Assembly (NCBI RefSeq): GCF_013267355.1
Contig: NZ_CP053985.1
Location: 2,790,001-2,854,000 of the forward strand
Length of the DNA: 64,000 nt
Direction: 5' to 3'
Origin: Achromobacter pestifer
GTDB lineage: Bacteria; Pseudomonadota; Gammaproteobacteria; Burkholderiales; Burkholderiaceae_B
The position numbers and the translations under genes were made by a program. Below, in pieces: positions 50,257-59,475 of this stretch (positions are counted from its first letter, which is position 1; every line of letters begins with the position of its first letter). The notes beneath the pieces are model-generated. The model saw only the letters and a list, made by a program, of their open reading frames with translations. It did not search any database and was not told the DNA's origin.

Positions 50257-51390
50257 TCAGTATTTTTTCCACACGGTACGGTTCACATAGTCCGTATAGC
50301 TATGGATGATCCGCACCACTTTTTCCGCCACGTTAGGCATGCTGTAGTCGGCCACCTGACGCAGGCTGCGCTCGGCACCTCGGCCCTGATTCTCCAGGAT
50401 GGAGAGCCCTTGCAGCACGCGGTCCAGCTCCAGGCCGACCATCATGACGGAAGCTTCCTCGAAGCCTTCAGGACGTTCGTGGGCTTCGCGGATATTAAGT
50501 GCAGGAAAATTGAGGATGGAAGATTCTTCCGTGATGGTGCCGCTGTCGGAAAGCACCGCGCGGGCATCTTTCTGCAGTTTGACATAATCGTGGAAGCCAA
50601 GAGGCTTGAGCAGACGCACCAGCGGATCAAACTGCAGCTGTTGCGCGTCAATACGCTTCTGCGTGCGCGGATGCGTGGAAACGATCACGGGCTTGCCGTA
50701 GGTCGTGGCCAGGCCATTGAAGATGTCCGCGAGCTTGCGCAGATTAACCTCGGAATCGACGTTCTCTTCGCGGTGAGCGCTGATGACAAAGTACTCGCCC
50801 TCGGTCAGACCCAGCCGCGAGAGAGCGTCCGAGGCGTCGATGGACGGCGCGTAGTGCGTCAGCACCTCGAACATCGGGCTGCCGGTCTTGATGACGCGGT
50901 CCGGAGGGCAACCTTCGGCCAGCAGGTATTCGCGGGCAATGCTGCTGTAAGTGAGGTTGATGTCGGAAGTATGGTCGACGATACGCCGGTTTGTTTCTTC
51001 CGGCACGCGCTGATCGAAACAGCGGTTTCCGGCTTCCATGTGGAAAATGGGAATCTTGCGGCGCTTGGCAGGAATGGCGGCCAAGCAGCTATTGGTGTCA
51101 CCCAAGATGAGGACGGCTTCGGGCTGCGTTTCGGCCAGAACCTTGTCGACGGCAATGATGACGTTGCCGATCGTCTCGGCGGCGGTGCCTCCCGCTGCGT
51201 TGAGGAAATGGTCCGGGCGGCGGACGCCGAGATCACTGAAGAAGATCTCGTTCAGTTCGTAGTCGTAGTTCTGGCCGGTATGGACGATGATGTGGTCACA
51301 GTATTCGTCCAGCTTGGCCATGACGCGCGACAAGCGAATGATTTCGGGGCGCGTACCAAGGACGGTAACGACTTTGAGTTTCTTGGTCAT
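50257..51390 (-). CDS. wbjD: UDP-N-acetyl-L-fucosamine synthase, C2 epimerase (WbjD/FnlC/CapG-like)
   Basis: A 377-residue non-hydrolysing UDP-GlcNAc 2-epimerase family enzyme. It shows VLGTRPEIIRLSRVM, HTGQNYDYELNEIFF, ILGDTNSCLAA, HMEAGNRCFDQRVPEETNR and SAHREENVDSEVN. The family member WecB makes ManNAc, but adjacency to WbjB and WbjC homologues identifies it as the last enzyme of UDP-L-FucNAc synthesis, which inverts C2 of the talosamine intermediate. It is 9 bases downstream of wbjC. Confidence 0.92.
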   Translation of the reverse strand: MTKKLKVVTVLGTRPEIIRLSRVMAKLDEYCDHIIVHTGQNYDYELNEIFFSDLGVRRPDHFLNAAGGTAAETIGNVIIAVDKVLAETQPEAVLILGDTNSCLAAIPAKRRKIPIFHMEAGNRCFDQRVPEETNRRIVDHTSDINLTYSSIAREYLLAEGCPPDRVIKTGSPMFEVLTHYAPSIDASDALSRLGLTEGEYFVISAHREENVDSEVNLRKLADIFNGLATTYGKPVIVSTHPRTQKRIDAQQLQFDPLVRLLKPLGFHDYVKLQKDARAVLSDSGTITEESSILNFPALNIREAHERPEGFEEASVMMVGLELDRVLQGLSILENQGRGAERSLRQVADYSMPNVAEKVVRIIHSYTDYVNRTVWKKY

Positions 51391-51399
51391 CTTGGATAA

Positions 51400-52506
51400 T
51401 TAAACTTTGTGGCCGATGGTGTCGGGATTCTGCCGGTCGAAGATCTCGTTCGCCCATAGCATGACGACCATGTCGCCCTCGCCGATATTGGTGATGTCGT
51501 GTGCCCAGCCGGGAATGGTCTCGACGATGGTGGGCTCGTCGCCGTTGGTGAGGATTTCGAACGTTTCGTCCGTGACGATATGGCGGAAACCGAAACGAGC
51601 CGAACCCTTGATGACCAGAAATTTCTCGGTCTTCGTGTGGTGATAGTGGCCGCCGCGCGTGATGCCGGGGAGCGCGGTGAAAAACGAAAACTGGCCAGCG
51701 TCGGGCGTCTTCAGCATCTCGACGAAAACGCCGCGCTGGTCACCGTATTTGGGTACGGTGTACGCGAACTGCGCCGGCTCCAGATAGCTCATGTAGGTCG
51801 AATACAGCGCGCGGGTGAACCCGGTGCCCACGCGAGGCGTGATGAGCGTCTGGCGGCTTTCCTTGAAACCGCGGATCTCGTCGGCCATGTCGCCCACGGT
51901 GGTGGAATAGACCGGTTCGACTTCCACGTACCCGTTAAGTCCCGGCTCTTCTGCGAGCAAGGCAATCAGGGCCTTACAGACGTCGTCCACGTACACCAGG
52001 CGCACCTTGGCCGCAGGATCATTGATGCTGATCGGCAGGTCGTGCGCGATGTTATGGCAGAAGGTTGCCACTGCGGAGTTGTAGTTCGGGCGGCACCATT
52101 TGCCGAACACATTGGGAAGGCGGAACAGGCGAACCGACGAGCCAGTCTGGCGCCCATAGGCCTGCAGCGCTTCTTCGGCCGCCAGCTTGCTGGCGCCGTA
52201 GGGGTTTTCAAGCTCCGCCTGGATCGATGAGGTGTAGGCGATCGGCAAGGGGCGTTGACGCTTGGCGGCGAAATCGATCAGCGACTGCGTCAATCCCAGG
52301 TTGATTTCCTTGAACTCGGCAGGATCCTTGGGGCGGTTCGAGCCGGCCAGATGAAAGACATAATCCGCTTCCTGGACCATGGCTTCCAGTTGGCCCAGCG
52401 TATGCTCGCGCGTGAATGCGAGCACTTCGAATTCCTTGCGTTCGCCCAGCAATACGCGCAGGTTCTTGCCGACAAATCCGTTGGCGCCGGTGATAAGCAG
52501 CTTCAT
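51400..52506 (-). CDS. wbjC: UDP-2-acetamido-2,6-dideoxy-hexulose reductase/epimerase (WbjC/FnlB/CapF-like)
   Basis: A 368-residue bifunctional protein. Residues 1-240 are an extended SDR domain (LLITGANGFVGKNLRVLL, catalytic-type NPYGASKLAAEEAL). Residues 245-368 are a cupin (GGHYHHTKTEKFLVIKGSARFGFR, with likely metal-binding His residues). In CapF the cupin epimerises C3 and the SDR domain reduces C4, giving UDP-L-TalNAc. The stop-start junction with wbjB is direct, so the pair should be translationally coupled. Confidence 0.94.
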   Translation of the reverse strand: MKLLITGANGFVGKNLRVLLGERKEFEVLAFTREHTLGQLEAMVQEADYVFHLAGSNRPKDPAEFKEINLGLTQSLIDFAAKRQRPLPIAYTSSIQAELENPYGASKLAAEEALQAYGRQTGSSVRLFRLPNVFGKWCRPNYNSAVATFCHNIAHDLPISINDPAAKVRLVYVDDVCKALIALLAEEPGLNGYVEVEPVYSTTVGDMADEIRGFKESRQTLITPRVGTGFTRALYSTYMSYLEPAQFAYTVPKYGDQRGVFVEMLKTPDAGQFSFFTALPGITRGGHYHHTKTEKFLVIKGSARFGFRHIVTDETFEILTNGDEPTIVETIPGWAHDITNIGEGDMVVMLWANEIFDRQNPDTIGHKV

Positions 52507-53553
52507 TTAGCCCTCGGCTTCGGGGATGTCGTTGCGCTCGATGGCCTGGATGAAATCGAGCTTGCGCAGCAAGGCCACCATGCCGGCGACGTCCAGACGC
52601 TCGGTATTGTGCGAGTTGTAGTCTTCGTATTGCGAAATCTTCGGTTCGCCTTGTTCGACGAACTTGCCGTAATTGAGGTCGCGCAGATCGGGCGGCACGC
52701 GGTAGTACCCGCCCAGGTCCTCGGCGGCAGCCATTTCTTCGCGGCTCAACAGCGTTTCATAGAGTTTTTCACCATGCCGCGTACCGATGACGTTGATCGG
52801 ATGCTCAGGCTTCTTAAGGATGGCGAGCAGGGCTTCGGCCAGGGTTTCGATCGTGGCGGCGGGGGCCTTCTGGACAAAGATATCGCCGTTCGTGCCATGC
52901 TCAAACGCATACAGCACCAGATCCACCGCATCTTCCAGCGTCATCATGAAACGCGTCATGTCGGGATCGGTGATCGTGAACGGCGTACCGGCGCGGAACT
53001 GGTCGAAGAAGAGGGGGATGACCGATCCGCGCGACGCCATGACGTTGCCATAGCGGGTCCCACAGATCACGGTGCCCTTGCCGTCGAGGTTGCGCGACTT
53101 GGCAACCATCACTTTTTCCATCATTGCCTTGGAGATGCCCATGGCATTGATCGGATAAACGGCCTTGTCGGTGCTCAGGCACACGACGCGGCTGACGTTA
53201 TTGACAATGGCTGCTTCGAGTACGTTCTCGGTGCCCAGGACGTTGGTCCGCACAGCCTCCATCGGGTGGAATTCGCACGAAGGGACTTGCTTGAGCGCTG
53301 CGGCATGAAAAATAAAATCGACGCCGCGAGTGGCGTTCAGGATGCTTGTGTAGTCGCGCACATCGCCGATGTAGAACTTCAACTTCGGATTGTTGAAGCG
53401 CTTCCGCATATCGTCCTGCTTCTTTTCATCGCGGCTGAAAATGCGGATTTCGCCGATATCGGAATTAATGAATTGCTTCAGAACGGCATTGCCGAAAGAA
53501 CCCGTGCCTCCGGTTATTAGCAAGGTCTTGTCGCAGAAAGTTTTATTGCTCAT
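52507..53553 (-). CDS. wbjB: UDP-GlcNAc 4,6-dehydratase/5-epimerase (WbjB/FnlA/CapE-like)
   Basis: A 348-residue soluble SDR enzyme, first step of UDP-L-FucNAc synthesis. NAD motif LLITGGTGSFGNAVLKQF; catalytic region LSTDKAVYPINAMGISKAMMEKV, where the usual Tyr is replaced by Met (M-x3-K), a trait of the inverting dehydratases of this group. RHGEKLYETLLSREEM and FVEQGEPKISQYEDYNSHNT are typical C-terminal features. It precedes wbjC and wbjD and is about 40 bases from the membrane-bound dehydratase gene. Confidence 0.94.
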   Translation of the reverse strand: MSNKTFCDKTLLITGGTGSFGNAVLKQFINSDIGEIRIFSRDEKKQDDMRKRFNNPKLKFYIGDVRDYTSILNATRGVDFIFHAAALKQVPSCEFHPMEAVRTNVLGTENVLEAAIVNNVSRVVCLSTDKAVYPINAMGISKAMMEKVMVAKSRNLDGKGTVICGTRYGNVMASRGSVIPLFFDQFRAGTPFTITDPDMTRFMMTLEDAVDLVLYAFEHGTNGDIFVQKAPAATIETLAEALLAILKKPEHPINVIGTRHGEKLYETLLSREEMAAAEDLGGYYRVPPDLRDLNYGKFVEQGEPKISQYEDYNSHNTERLDVAGMVALLRKLDFIQAIERNDIPEAEG

Positions 53554-53597
53554 GGCTTATATATACTAATTATGGCAGCGGGTTTGTCTAATTGAAT

Positions 53598-55526
53598 TCA
53601 GGACGGAGTATATTCAATCACGAGCTTTTTGAGCATCGCCTTGGGGGCCATCTCATCGCCCGAAGTGAAAGAATTTTCCATGCTTTCGAGTTCTTTCATC
53701 AATTCGTCATAAGGAATGCTATGTTCCTTCGACTGCATGATGCGAGGGTGTTGCGTAGGCGAGACATCTCCACCGATCAGGAGCTCTTCGTAGAGTTTCT
53801 CTCCGGGGCGTAGGCCCGTGATCCGGATTTCGATGTCGCCGTCGGGGAATTCCGGCGTACGGACGGTCAGGCCATGCAGTTGAATCATGCGTTTGGCCAG
53901 GTCGTATATCCGGACCGGTTCCCCCATGTCCAGGACGAAGACCGAGCCCGAGGCGCCCATGGCTCCTGCCTGCAGCACCAATTGTGCTGCTTCCGGGATG
54001 GTCATGAAGTAGCGGGTAATGTCCGAATGTGTCAAGGTGACCGGTCCGCCGTTCTGGATCTGGCGATTGAACAGGGGGACGACGCTGCCCGAGCTACCCA
54101 GCACATTGCCGAACCGCACCATCGAGAAACGGGTGCCGGTCTGAATGTCCGCCAGTGCCTGCAGCACCAATTCGGCCAGGCGCTTGGTTGCGCCCATGAC
54201 ATTGGTGGGCCGGACAGCCTTATCGGTGGAAATCAGCACGAAATCCTTGACGCCGGATTCGATGGCGGCGCGGGCGAAGGACAGGGTTCCGAAGGCATTG
54301 GTGCGTATGCCCTCGCGGATGTTGTGCTCGACCAGGGGAACATGCTTGTAGGCTGCTGCGTGATAGATGGTCTCGACACCATACTTGCGCATATGTTCTG
54401 CGCAATTCCGCTGATCGCCCGTGGAACCCAGCAGCAGCACGATCTCCACATTCTGCGAGTTGATCCCGGCGAGGTCCTGGCCGATGGTGTACAGGGCGGG
54501 TTCAGAGATTTCCAGCAAGACCAGGCGGCGGGGCTGCAGCGCCAGGATCTGGCGGCATAGTTCGGAGCCGATGGAGCCGCCTGCGCCGGACACCATGACC
54601 ACATGCCCAGTTACATATCGGCCCAGCAGTGCAGGCAGCGGCGCCACGGCATCGCGGCCCAGGAGGTCTTCGATCTGAAGATCGCGAGCTTTCAGGCCAC
54701 CGGCCTGGTCGACCATTTCGTGCAGATTCGGCACAATCCGGACCCGGATACTGTGCTGCGAACCGATCTCCACCATGTTGTTGATTTGTTCGCGCGAAGC
54801 CGTAGGCTTGGCAATCAAAATCTGACCGATATTGTGGCGTTCCACGAGTTCGCCCACGTCGCTCGTCGGGTAGGTGCGCAGGCCAGCGGCCATCAGGCCG
54901 GTTTTATCCCGGTCGTCGTCGACCAGCGCGATCGGGCGGTAGTGCGAACTGTTGCGCAAGGCGAGCGCCAATTGGCTGCCAGCCGGACCTGCGCCATAGA
55001 TAAGCACGCGCACGACGCTGTCCCGCGGTACATCGCCAAGCCGGTGGCGCGGAAACAAGGTCTTGATGGCCGCCAGCCGTACGCCCAGCAGCAGCACCAG
55101 GGACACGACGCCGTAAATGGTCAACACGCCGCGCGAAAGCCCCGAGGACATCTGCAGAAAGAGGCTGCAGGCGGTGACCGTCATGATCGAAACCAGGACG
55201 CCCCCTACAATGACAAGGGCTACGCGGTCCGTCATGTACCGCAGCACATATTGATACGTGCCGAATACGATGAGCGCGAAGATGCCGCTGGCGCAGGCGG
55301 CAAATGACAGCAAAAGATAGTCTGGTGTCGTAAAAAACAGCTCGAAACGAAGCCATAATGCCAACTGGAATGCGCCAAACAGAATCAGCGCGTCCAGCGA
55401 AATGGCAAGGGCTCTTTTGGCTGATCTCGGGAGGTCAACGAGGGCTTGCCGAACTGCACCGATTGAGGTACGCAAAGTCACACCGACTGATAAAGAGAGT
55501 TTGGGGGTGCGTGATTGTATCAACAC
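53598..55526 (-). CDS. Membrane-bound NDP-sugar 4,6-dehydratase (WbpM/WlbL/CapD-like)
   Basis: A protein of about 642 residues with four N-terminal membrane helices, a first Rossmann-like domain (VRVLIYGAGPAGSQLALAL) and a C-terminal dehydratase domain: MVSGAGGSIGSELCRQIL, then ISTDKAVRPTNVMGATKRLAE with Met in place of Tyr. It makes UDP-4-keto-6-deoxy-GlcNAc, the precursor of D-QuiNAc, D-FucNAc or bacillosamine. It heads the minus-strand block. The start is a GTG (LIQSRTPK); further GTG at 55481 is also possible and neither has a clear ribosome site. Confidence 0.92.
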   Translation of the reverse strand: MLIQSRTPKLSLSVGVTLRTSIGAVRQALVDLPRSAKRALAISLDALILFGAFQLALWLRFELFFTTPDYLLLSFAACASGIFALIVFGTYQYVLRYMTDRVALVIVGGVLVSIMTVTACSLFLQMSSGLSRGVLTIYGVVSLVLLLGVRLAAIKTLFPRHRLGDVPRDSVVRVLIYGAGPAGSQLALALRNSSHYRPIALVDDDRDKTGLMAAGLRTYPTSDVGELVERHNIGQILIAKPTASREQINNMVEIGSQHSIRVRIVPNLHEMVDQAGGLKARDLQIEDLLGRDAVAPLPALLGRYVTGHVVMVSGAGGSIGSELCRQILALQPRRLVLLEISEPALYTIGQDLAGINSQNVEIVLLLGSTGDQRNCAEHMRKYGVETIYHAAAYKHVPLVEHNIREGIRTNAFGTLSFARAAIESGVKDFVLISTDKAVRPTNVMGATKRLAELVLQALADIQTGTRFSMVRFGNVLGSSGSVVPLFNRQIQNGGPVTLTHSDITRYFMTIPEAAQLVLQAGAMGASGSVFVLDMGEPVRIYDLAKRMIQLHGLTVRTPEFPDGDIEIRITGLRPGEKLYEELLIGGDVSPTQHPRIMQSKEHSIPYDELMKELESMENSFTSGDEMAPKAMLKKLVIEYTPS

Positions 55527-55782
55527 GCCGTCGGGGTAGAGTAACCGCGCCTGCGCCGCAGGCGGGCGTGGGCGTCTAGAACTGCTAGCGCGACGTGGGC
55601 ATCCAAGGTGCTGCAATATGCGGCGATCAAGGAAAGTGGGATGCGCAAATTAAATGGGGGCGTATTACTCGTTCTTGGGATTGCCGGCAGGCAGAGATCC
55701 GGCGAGACGGTCCGGCAAGTTCGAATGTCCTATTGGCAATGGGCGAGGCGTGCCATTTTTTTGAACAACAACTTACGAAAAT

Positions 55783-56703
55783 ATGATGAGCAAAATATTA
55801 GTCACGGGCGGCACGGGATTTGTCGGGCAACGGGTGGTGCGGGATCTGTTGGCGCAAGGGCACTCGTTGCGCTTGTTGACACGCCGGCCTCTGGACGACG
55901 AGCGGGTCGAAGTGCGCAATATTCCGGATATGGAGGATGAAGCTGCGCTGATGGAGGCCATGTCGGGGATGGAGGCGGTCTGCCATCTTGCGGGGAGAGC
56001 CCACGTGCTGGGCGCCCCACCTGCCGACCACGAACTTCTGTTTGAGCAGGTGAACGTGGAATGGACTTGCAGGCTGGCTGACACCGCCTTTCGTTCCGGA
56101 GTGAAGCGCTTCGTGTTTGTCAGTTCGATTGGCGCGGTGGGAACGTCCAGCGAGATGGGGGCTCCGTTGACCGAGCAGACGGAATGCCGACCGACTACGC
56201 CTTACGGCAAGTCCAAATTGAAGGCGGAGCAGAAGCTGGCCGAGCTGGCGCAGCGCCATGGCGCCGAATTGGTGATCGTCCGGCCTCCGCTGGTTTACGG
56301 CAAGGGCGCGCCGGGCAATATGGCGCGGATGGCCCGTTGGGTTCGGGCCGGCGTGCCGCTGCCATTGCGCAACGTGCGCAACCAACGCAGCTTGGTGCAT
56401 GTGGATAACCTGTCGGCCGCGCTATTGGCTTGCTTGCAGCATCCTGATGCGCCTGGCCATGTATTCCATGTGCGAGATCTGCAGGACTATTCGACGCCGG
56501 ATATTTTGCGTGGCGTGGCCAAGGATGTCGGTCGGCCAGTGCGTTTGATTCCCTTCCCGTCTTTCATGTTGCGTATGTTGGCGCAGGCTGCGGGCCAGCG
56601 TGGCGCATATGAGCAGCTTACGGGCACCTTGCAGGTCGACGACGCTTCCATCCGCAAAACGCTGCAATTCATGCCCAGATCCTTGCCGTTCGAAGTTGTC
56701 TGA
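55783..56703 (+). CDS. NAD-dependent epimerase/reductase (WbpV-like)
   Basis: A 306-residue extended SDR protein: ILVTGGTGFVGQRVVRDLL, VCHLAGRAHVLG, FVSSIGAVGTSS, and TPYGKSKLKAEQKL with the Tyr-x3-Lys pair. The HLAGRAHV and NQRSLVHVDNLSAAL segments recall WbpV and other 4-keto-reductases that make UDP-D-QuiNAc or UDP-D-FucNAc after a WbpM-type dehydratase, which is the neighbouring divergent gene. Whether it reduces or epimerises is not certain. Two adjacent ATGs are possible starts. Confidence 0.8.
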   Translation: MMSKILVTGGTGFVGQRVVRDLLAQGHSLRLLTRRPLDDERVEVRNIPDMEDEAALMEAMSGMEAVCHLAGRAHVLGAPPADHELLFEQVNVEWTCRLADTAFRSGVKRFVFVSSIGAVGTSSEMGAPLTEQTECRPTTPYGKSKLKAEQKLAELAQRHGAELVIVRPPLVYGKGAPGNMARMARWVRAGVPLPLRNVRNQRSLVHVDNLSAALLACLQHPDAPGHVFHVRDLQDYSTPDILRGVAKDVGRPVRLIPFPSFMLRMLAQAAGQRGAYEQLTGTLQVDDASIRKTLQFMPRSLPFEVV

Positions 56704-56896
56704 GCCGGCAGGGAAATAGATATTCGGCTTTTTTTCCAAGGCGTTCCTGTCTGGAGGGCGGCTCTTGGCCTGATGAAACGCGGCCGCATGACTGGTGCAG
56801 TTTGTTGTAAATTGCCGAAATTCTTCGCTGCGGATGCCGCCCTGCATCGGCGGATGATTCCGACTCCGCGTCATGCGGTCTTTTGTGCTTTTGTCA

Positions 56897-57937
56897 ATGC
56901 CAACACGCATCCTTATTGTTCGCACTTCTTCGCTAGGCGATCTGGTGCACATGCTGCCCGCCATATCCGATATCGCCCGGCATGTGCCGGACGCGGAGAT
57001 CGATTGGATTGCAGAAGAAGCTTTCGCGGACATCCCGGCATGGCATCCCGCAGTCAATGAAGTCATCAAGGTGGCCCATCGGCGCTGGCGCAAGGCCTGG
57101 TGGTCGGCGCAGGTACGGGCCGAGCGCCGCGCGCTGAAAGAACGCCTGCGGTCCAAACAGTACGACATCGTGCTCGACATGCAGGCCTTGCTGAAATCCG
57201 CCTGGCTGGTGCGCCAGACTCGTGGCGTGCGGCATGGGCTGGACTGGCGTTCGGCGCGCGAGCCGCTGGCGTCGCTGTTCTACAACGTGCGGCACCGGGT
57301 GGAGTTCTGGCAGCCGGCGGTGATCCGCCAGCGCAAGCTTGCCGCGTTGACGTTCGGCTACCAATACGCCGGCGCGCCCGATTTTGGCTTGCAGGCCTTT
57401 GCGCGCCAGGCGACGCAGGCCGCGGCGGACCCCGTGCTGGAAGTCGGCAGCGAGGGCCTGAACGTCGGCGATCTGCCGCGTTTGCACCACCTGGATACGG
57501 ACCGCGGCTACGCCGTGATCATGCCGTCGGCCAGCCGCGACGACAAACTCTGGCCGGAAGAAGACTGGCGCGTTGTGTTCCGCCGCCTGCGCGAGGCCGG
57601 CTGCACCCTGAAATTGCTGGCGGGAAACGAGCAGGAGGCCGAGCGCGCCCGGTTGCTGATTGCCGGCATGGATGGCGCCGAGGTGATGCCCCGCATGGAC
57701 CTGAGCGCGGTGGCGCGCCTGCTGGCCGGGTCCCGCCTGATGGTGGGGCTGGACAGCGGCCTGACCCATTTGTCGGCCGCCCTGGGCCGGCCCACCATCG
57801 GCATTTACCGTGCCTCCACGCCGGTGCGCACGCCGCTGGTCGGTTCGAGCTACACCGCCAGCCTGGGCGACCGCGGGGCTTCGCCATCGCGCGAGGCCGT
57901 GATGGCGGCGGTGGAGCAGGCCTTGGCCGCCCAGTGA
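56897..57937 (+). CDS. waaC: Lipopolysaccharide heptosyltransferase I
   Basis: A 346-residue GT9 enzyme that adds the first heptose to Kdo in the LPS inner core. ILIVRTSSLGDLVHMLPAISDI is the WaaC/WaaF signature; the donor domain includes GYAVIMPSASRDDKLWPEEDW and the conserved GLDSGLTHLSAALGRPTIGIY. The start at MPTRILIV was chosen because it is right before the first strand; an ATG eight codons earlier is possible. It overlaps no gene and is one base from waaA. Confidence 0.94.
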   Translation: MPTRILIVRTSSLGDLVHMLPAISDIARHVPDAEIDWIAEEAFADIPAWHPAVNEVIKVAHRRWRKAWWSAQVRAERRALKERLRSKQYDIVLDMQALLKSAWLVRQTRGVRHGLDWRSAREPLASLFYNVRHRVEFWQPAVIRQRKLAALTFGYQYAGAPDFGLQAFARQATQAAADPVLEVGSEGLNVGDLPRLHHLDTDRGYAVIMPSASRDDKLWPEEDWRVVFRRLREAGCTLKLLAGNEQEAERARLLIAGMDGAEVMPRMDLSAVARLLAGSRLMVGLDSGLTHLSAALGRPTIGIYRASTPVRTPLVGSSYTASLGDRGASPSREAVMAAVEQALAAQ

Positions 57938-57938
57938 C

Positions 57939-59243
57939 ATGAACCGCGGCGTCTACTCTCTGGCGCTCAGGGCTCTGTCACCGCTGGTCTGGCTCTGGAT
58001 GGGTCACCGCGCCCGGCGCGCGGGCGGCCAATGGGAGATCTTCTCTTCGGAACGCTTCGGCCACGCCGCGCCTGCCGTTGCCGCTGACGCGGTTACCGCG
58101 CCGTGGACGGCTCCCGTCTGGGTGCACGCCGTCAGCCTGGGCGAGACGCGCGCCGCGCAGCCTCTGCTGCAGGCCTTGCTGGACCGGGGGCTGCCGGTGC
58201 TGCTGACGCACATGACGGCCACCGGCCGGACCGAGGGCGCGCGCCAATACGCGGAGGCCATCGCCCGCGGGCAGTTGCACCAAGCATGGCTACCTTACGA
58301 CTTTCCCGGGGCCACCCGCCGATTCATGGCGGCCTACCGGCCGCGCTGCGGCCTGCTCATCGAACGTGAGATCTGGCCGAACCTGCTGGCGGCCGCGCGT
58401 GGCGCGAGCGTGCCCATGGCGCTGGTCAGCGCCCGGTTTTCGGCGTCGTCGTTGCGGCAGGCGGGCAGGATGGGCAGCGTGATGCGCGAAGCGCTGGGCG
58501 GACTGGACTCGGTGCTGGCGCAGACCACCGAGGACGCCGATAGGCTCGTGCAGGCAGGGGCGCCGCCGCCCGTCGTGACGGGCAATCTGAAATTCGATCT
58601 GGTTCTGCCGGCAGCCCAGGTTGCCGCGGGGCAGGCCTGGCGCGAACGGCTGGGCCGGCGCGTGGTGGCGGTGGCCAGCACGCGCGAGGGCGAGGACAGC
58701 GGTTTCATCGAGGCCATCAAGCGCCATGCCGCCATGCCGGGCGCGCCGCTATTCCTGCTGATCCCGCGCCATCCGCAGCGCTTTGACGAGGCCGCGCGCC
58801 TGCTGTCGGAGGCCGGGCTGCCCTATGTCCGGCGCTCCGAGGGCCTGGAACCCGGGCTGCAGACGGCGGTGTTGCTGGGCGACACGCTGGGCGAGATGGC
58901 GTTCCACTATGCCGCTTCGGATGTTGCGATCGTGGCGGGCAGTTTCGCGCCGCTGGGCGGGCAGAACCTGATCGAGGCCTGCGCGGCGGGCGTACCGGTC
59001 GTCGTCGGCCCGCATACCTTCAATTTCAAGCAGGCGGCGGAAGACGCGATCGCGGCGGGCGCCGCGTTGCGCGCGGCCGATGCCGGCCAGGCGGTGGATG
59101 CGGCAATGGCGCTGCTGGCCGACGAGTCGCGCCGCCAGCGCGCGGCAGAGGCGGCGCTGGCGTGGTTCCGCATGCATTCCGGCGCCACTGGGCGCACGCT
59201 GGACGCGCTGGCGCCTTGGTTGAGGGCAGGAAAGGCGGGTTAG
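57939..59243 (+). CDS. waaA: 3-deoxy-D-manno-octulosonic acid transferase
   Basis: A 434-residue inner-membrane-associated GT30 enzyme that adds Kdo to lipid IVA. It has the N-terminal membrane-anchoring helix, VHAVSLGETRAAQPLL (catalytic glutamate), EREIWPNLLAAAR, TGNLKFD, and SFAPLGGQNLIEACAAGVPVVVGPHTFNF in the donor domain. It starts one base after waaC, forming a core-assembly pair at the end of the polysaccharide region. Confidence 0.95.
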   Translation: MNRGVYSLALRALSPLVWLWMGHRARRAGGQWEIFSSERFGHAAPAVAADAVTAPWTAPVWVHAVSLGETRAAQPLLQALLDRGLPVLLTHMTATGRTEGARQYAEAIARGQLHQAWLPYDFPGATRRFMAAYRPRCGLLIEREIWPNLLAAARGASVPMALVSARFSASSLRQAGRMGSVMREALGGLDSVLAQTTEDADRLVQAGAPPPVVTGNLKFDLVLPAAQVAAGQAWRERLGRRVVAVASTREGEDSGFIEAIKRHAAMPGAPLFLLIPRHPQRFDEAARLLSEAGLPYVRRSEGLEPGLQTAVLLGDTLGEMAFHYAASDVAIVAGSFAPLGGQNLIEACAAGVPVVVGPHTFNFKQAAEDAIAAGAALRAADAGQAVDAAMALLADESRRQRAAEAALAWFRMHSGATGRTLDALAPWLRAGKAG

Positions 59244-59279
59244 CGCCCGTTTCCGCAGGCGTGCGTGCCGGATGGGGCT

Positions 59280-59459
59280 TCAGGGCGCGGCGCGGGGAGG
59301 CGCCGTCTTGGGGACCAAGGTCACCGCGCCCGGATTCAGTTCCTGGTTGAAGCGGCGCGGATCGCGGCCTTCGTCCTCGGGGCGTGTGCCCAGCCAGCCC
59401 TGGCCCAGCGCATAGACCCCCAGATTCGCCAGCAGGATGAGGATGAAGAGCACGCGCAT
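59280..59459 (-). CDS. Small single-helix membrane protein, possibly truncated
   Basis: A 59-residue protein: an N-terminal membrane helix (MRVLFILILLANLGVYALGQ) then a polar tail with DPRRFNQELNPGAVTLVPK. In related bacteria a protein of this kind next to coaX continues into a SPOR peptidoglycan-binding domain; that domain is missing here, and waaA ends only 36 bases away, so there is no room for it. It could be a decayed gene or a genuine small membrane protein. Start is the ATG 16 bases from coaX. Confidence 0.6.
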   Translation of the reverse strand: MRVLFILILLANLGVYALGQGWLGTRPEDEGRDPRRFNQELNPGAVTLVPKTAPPRAAP

Positions 59460-59475
59460 GGCCGGGGTCTCCCGT

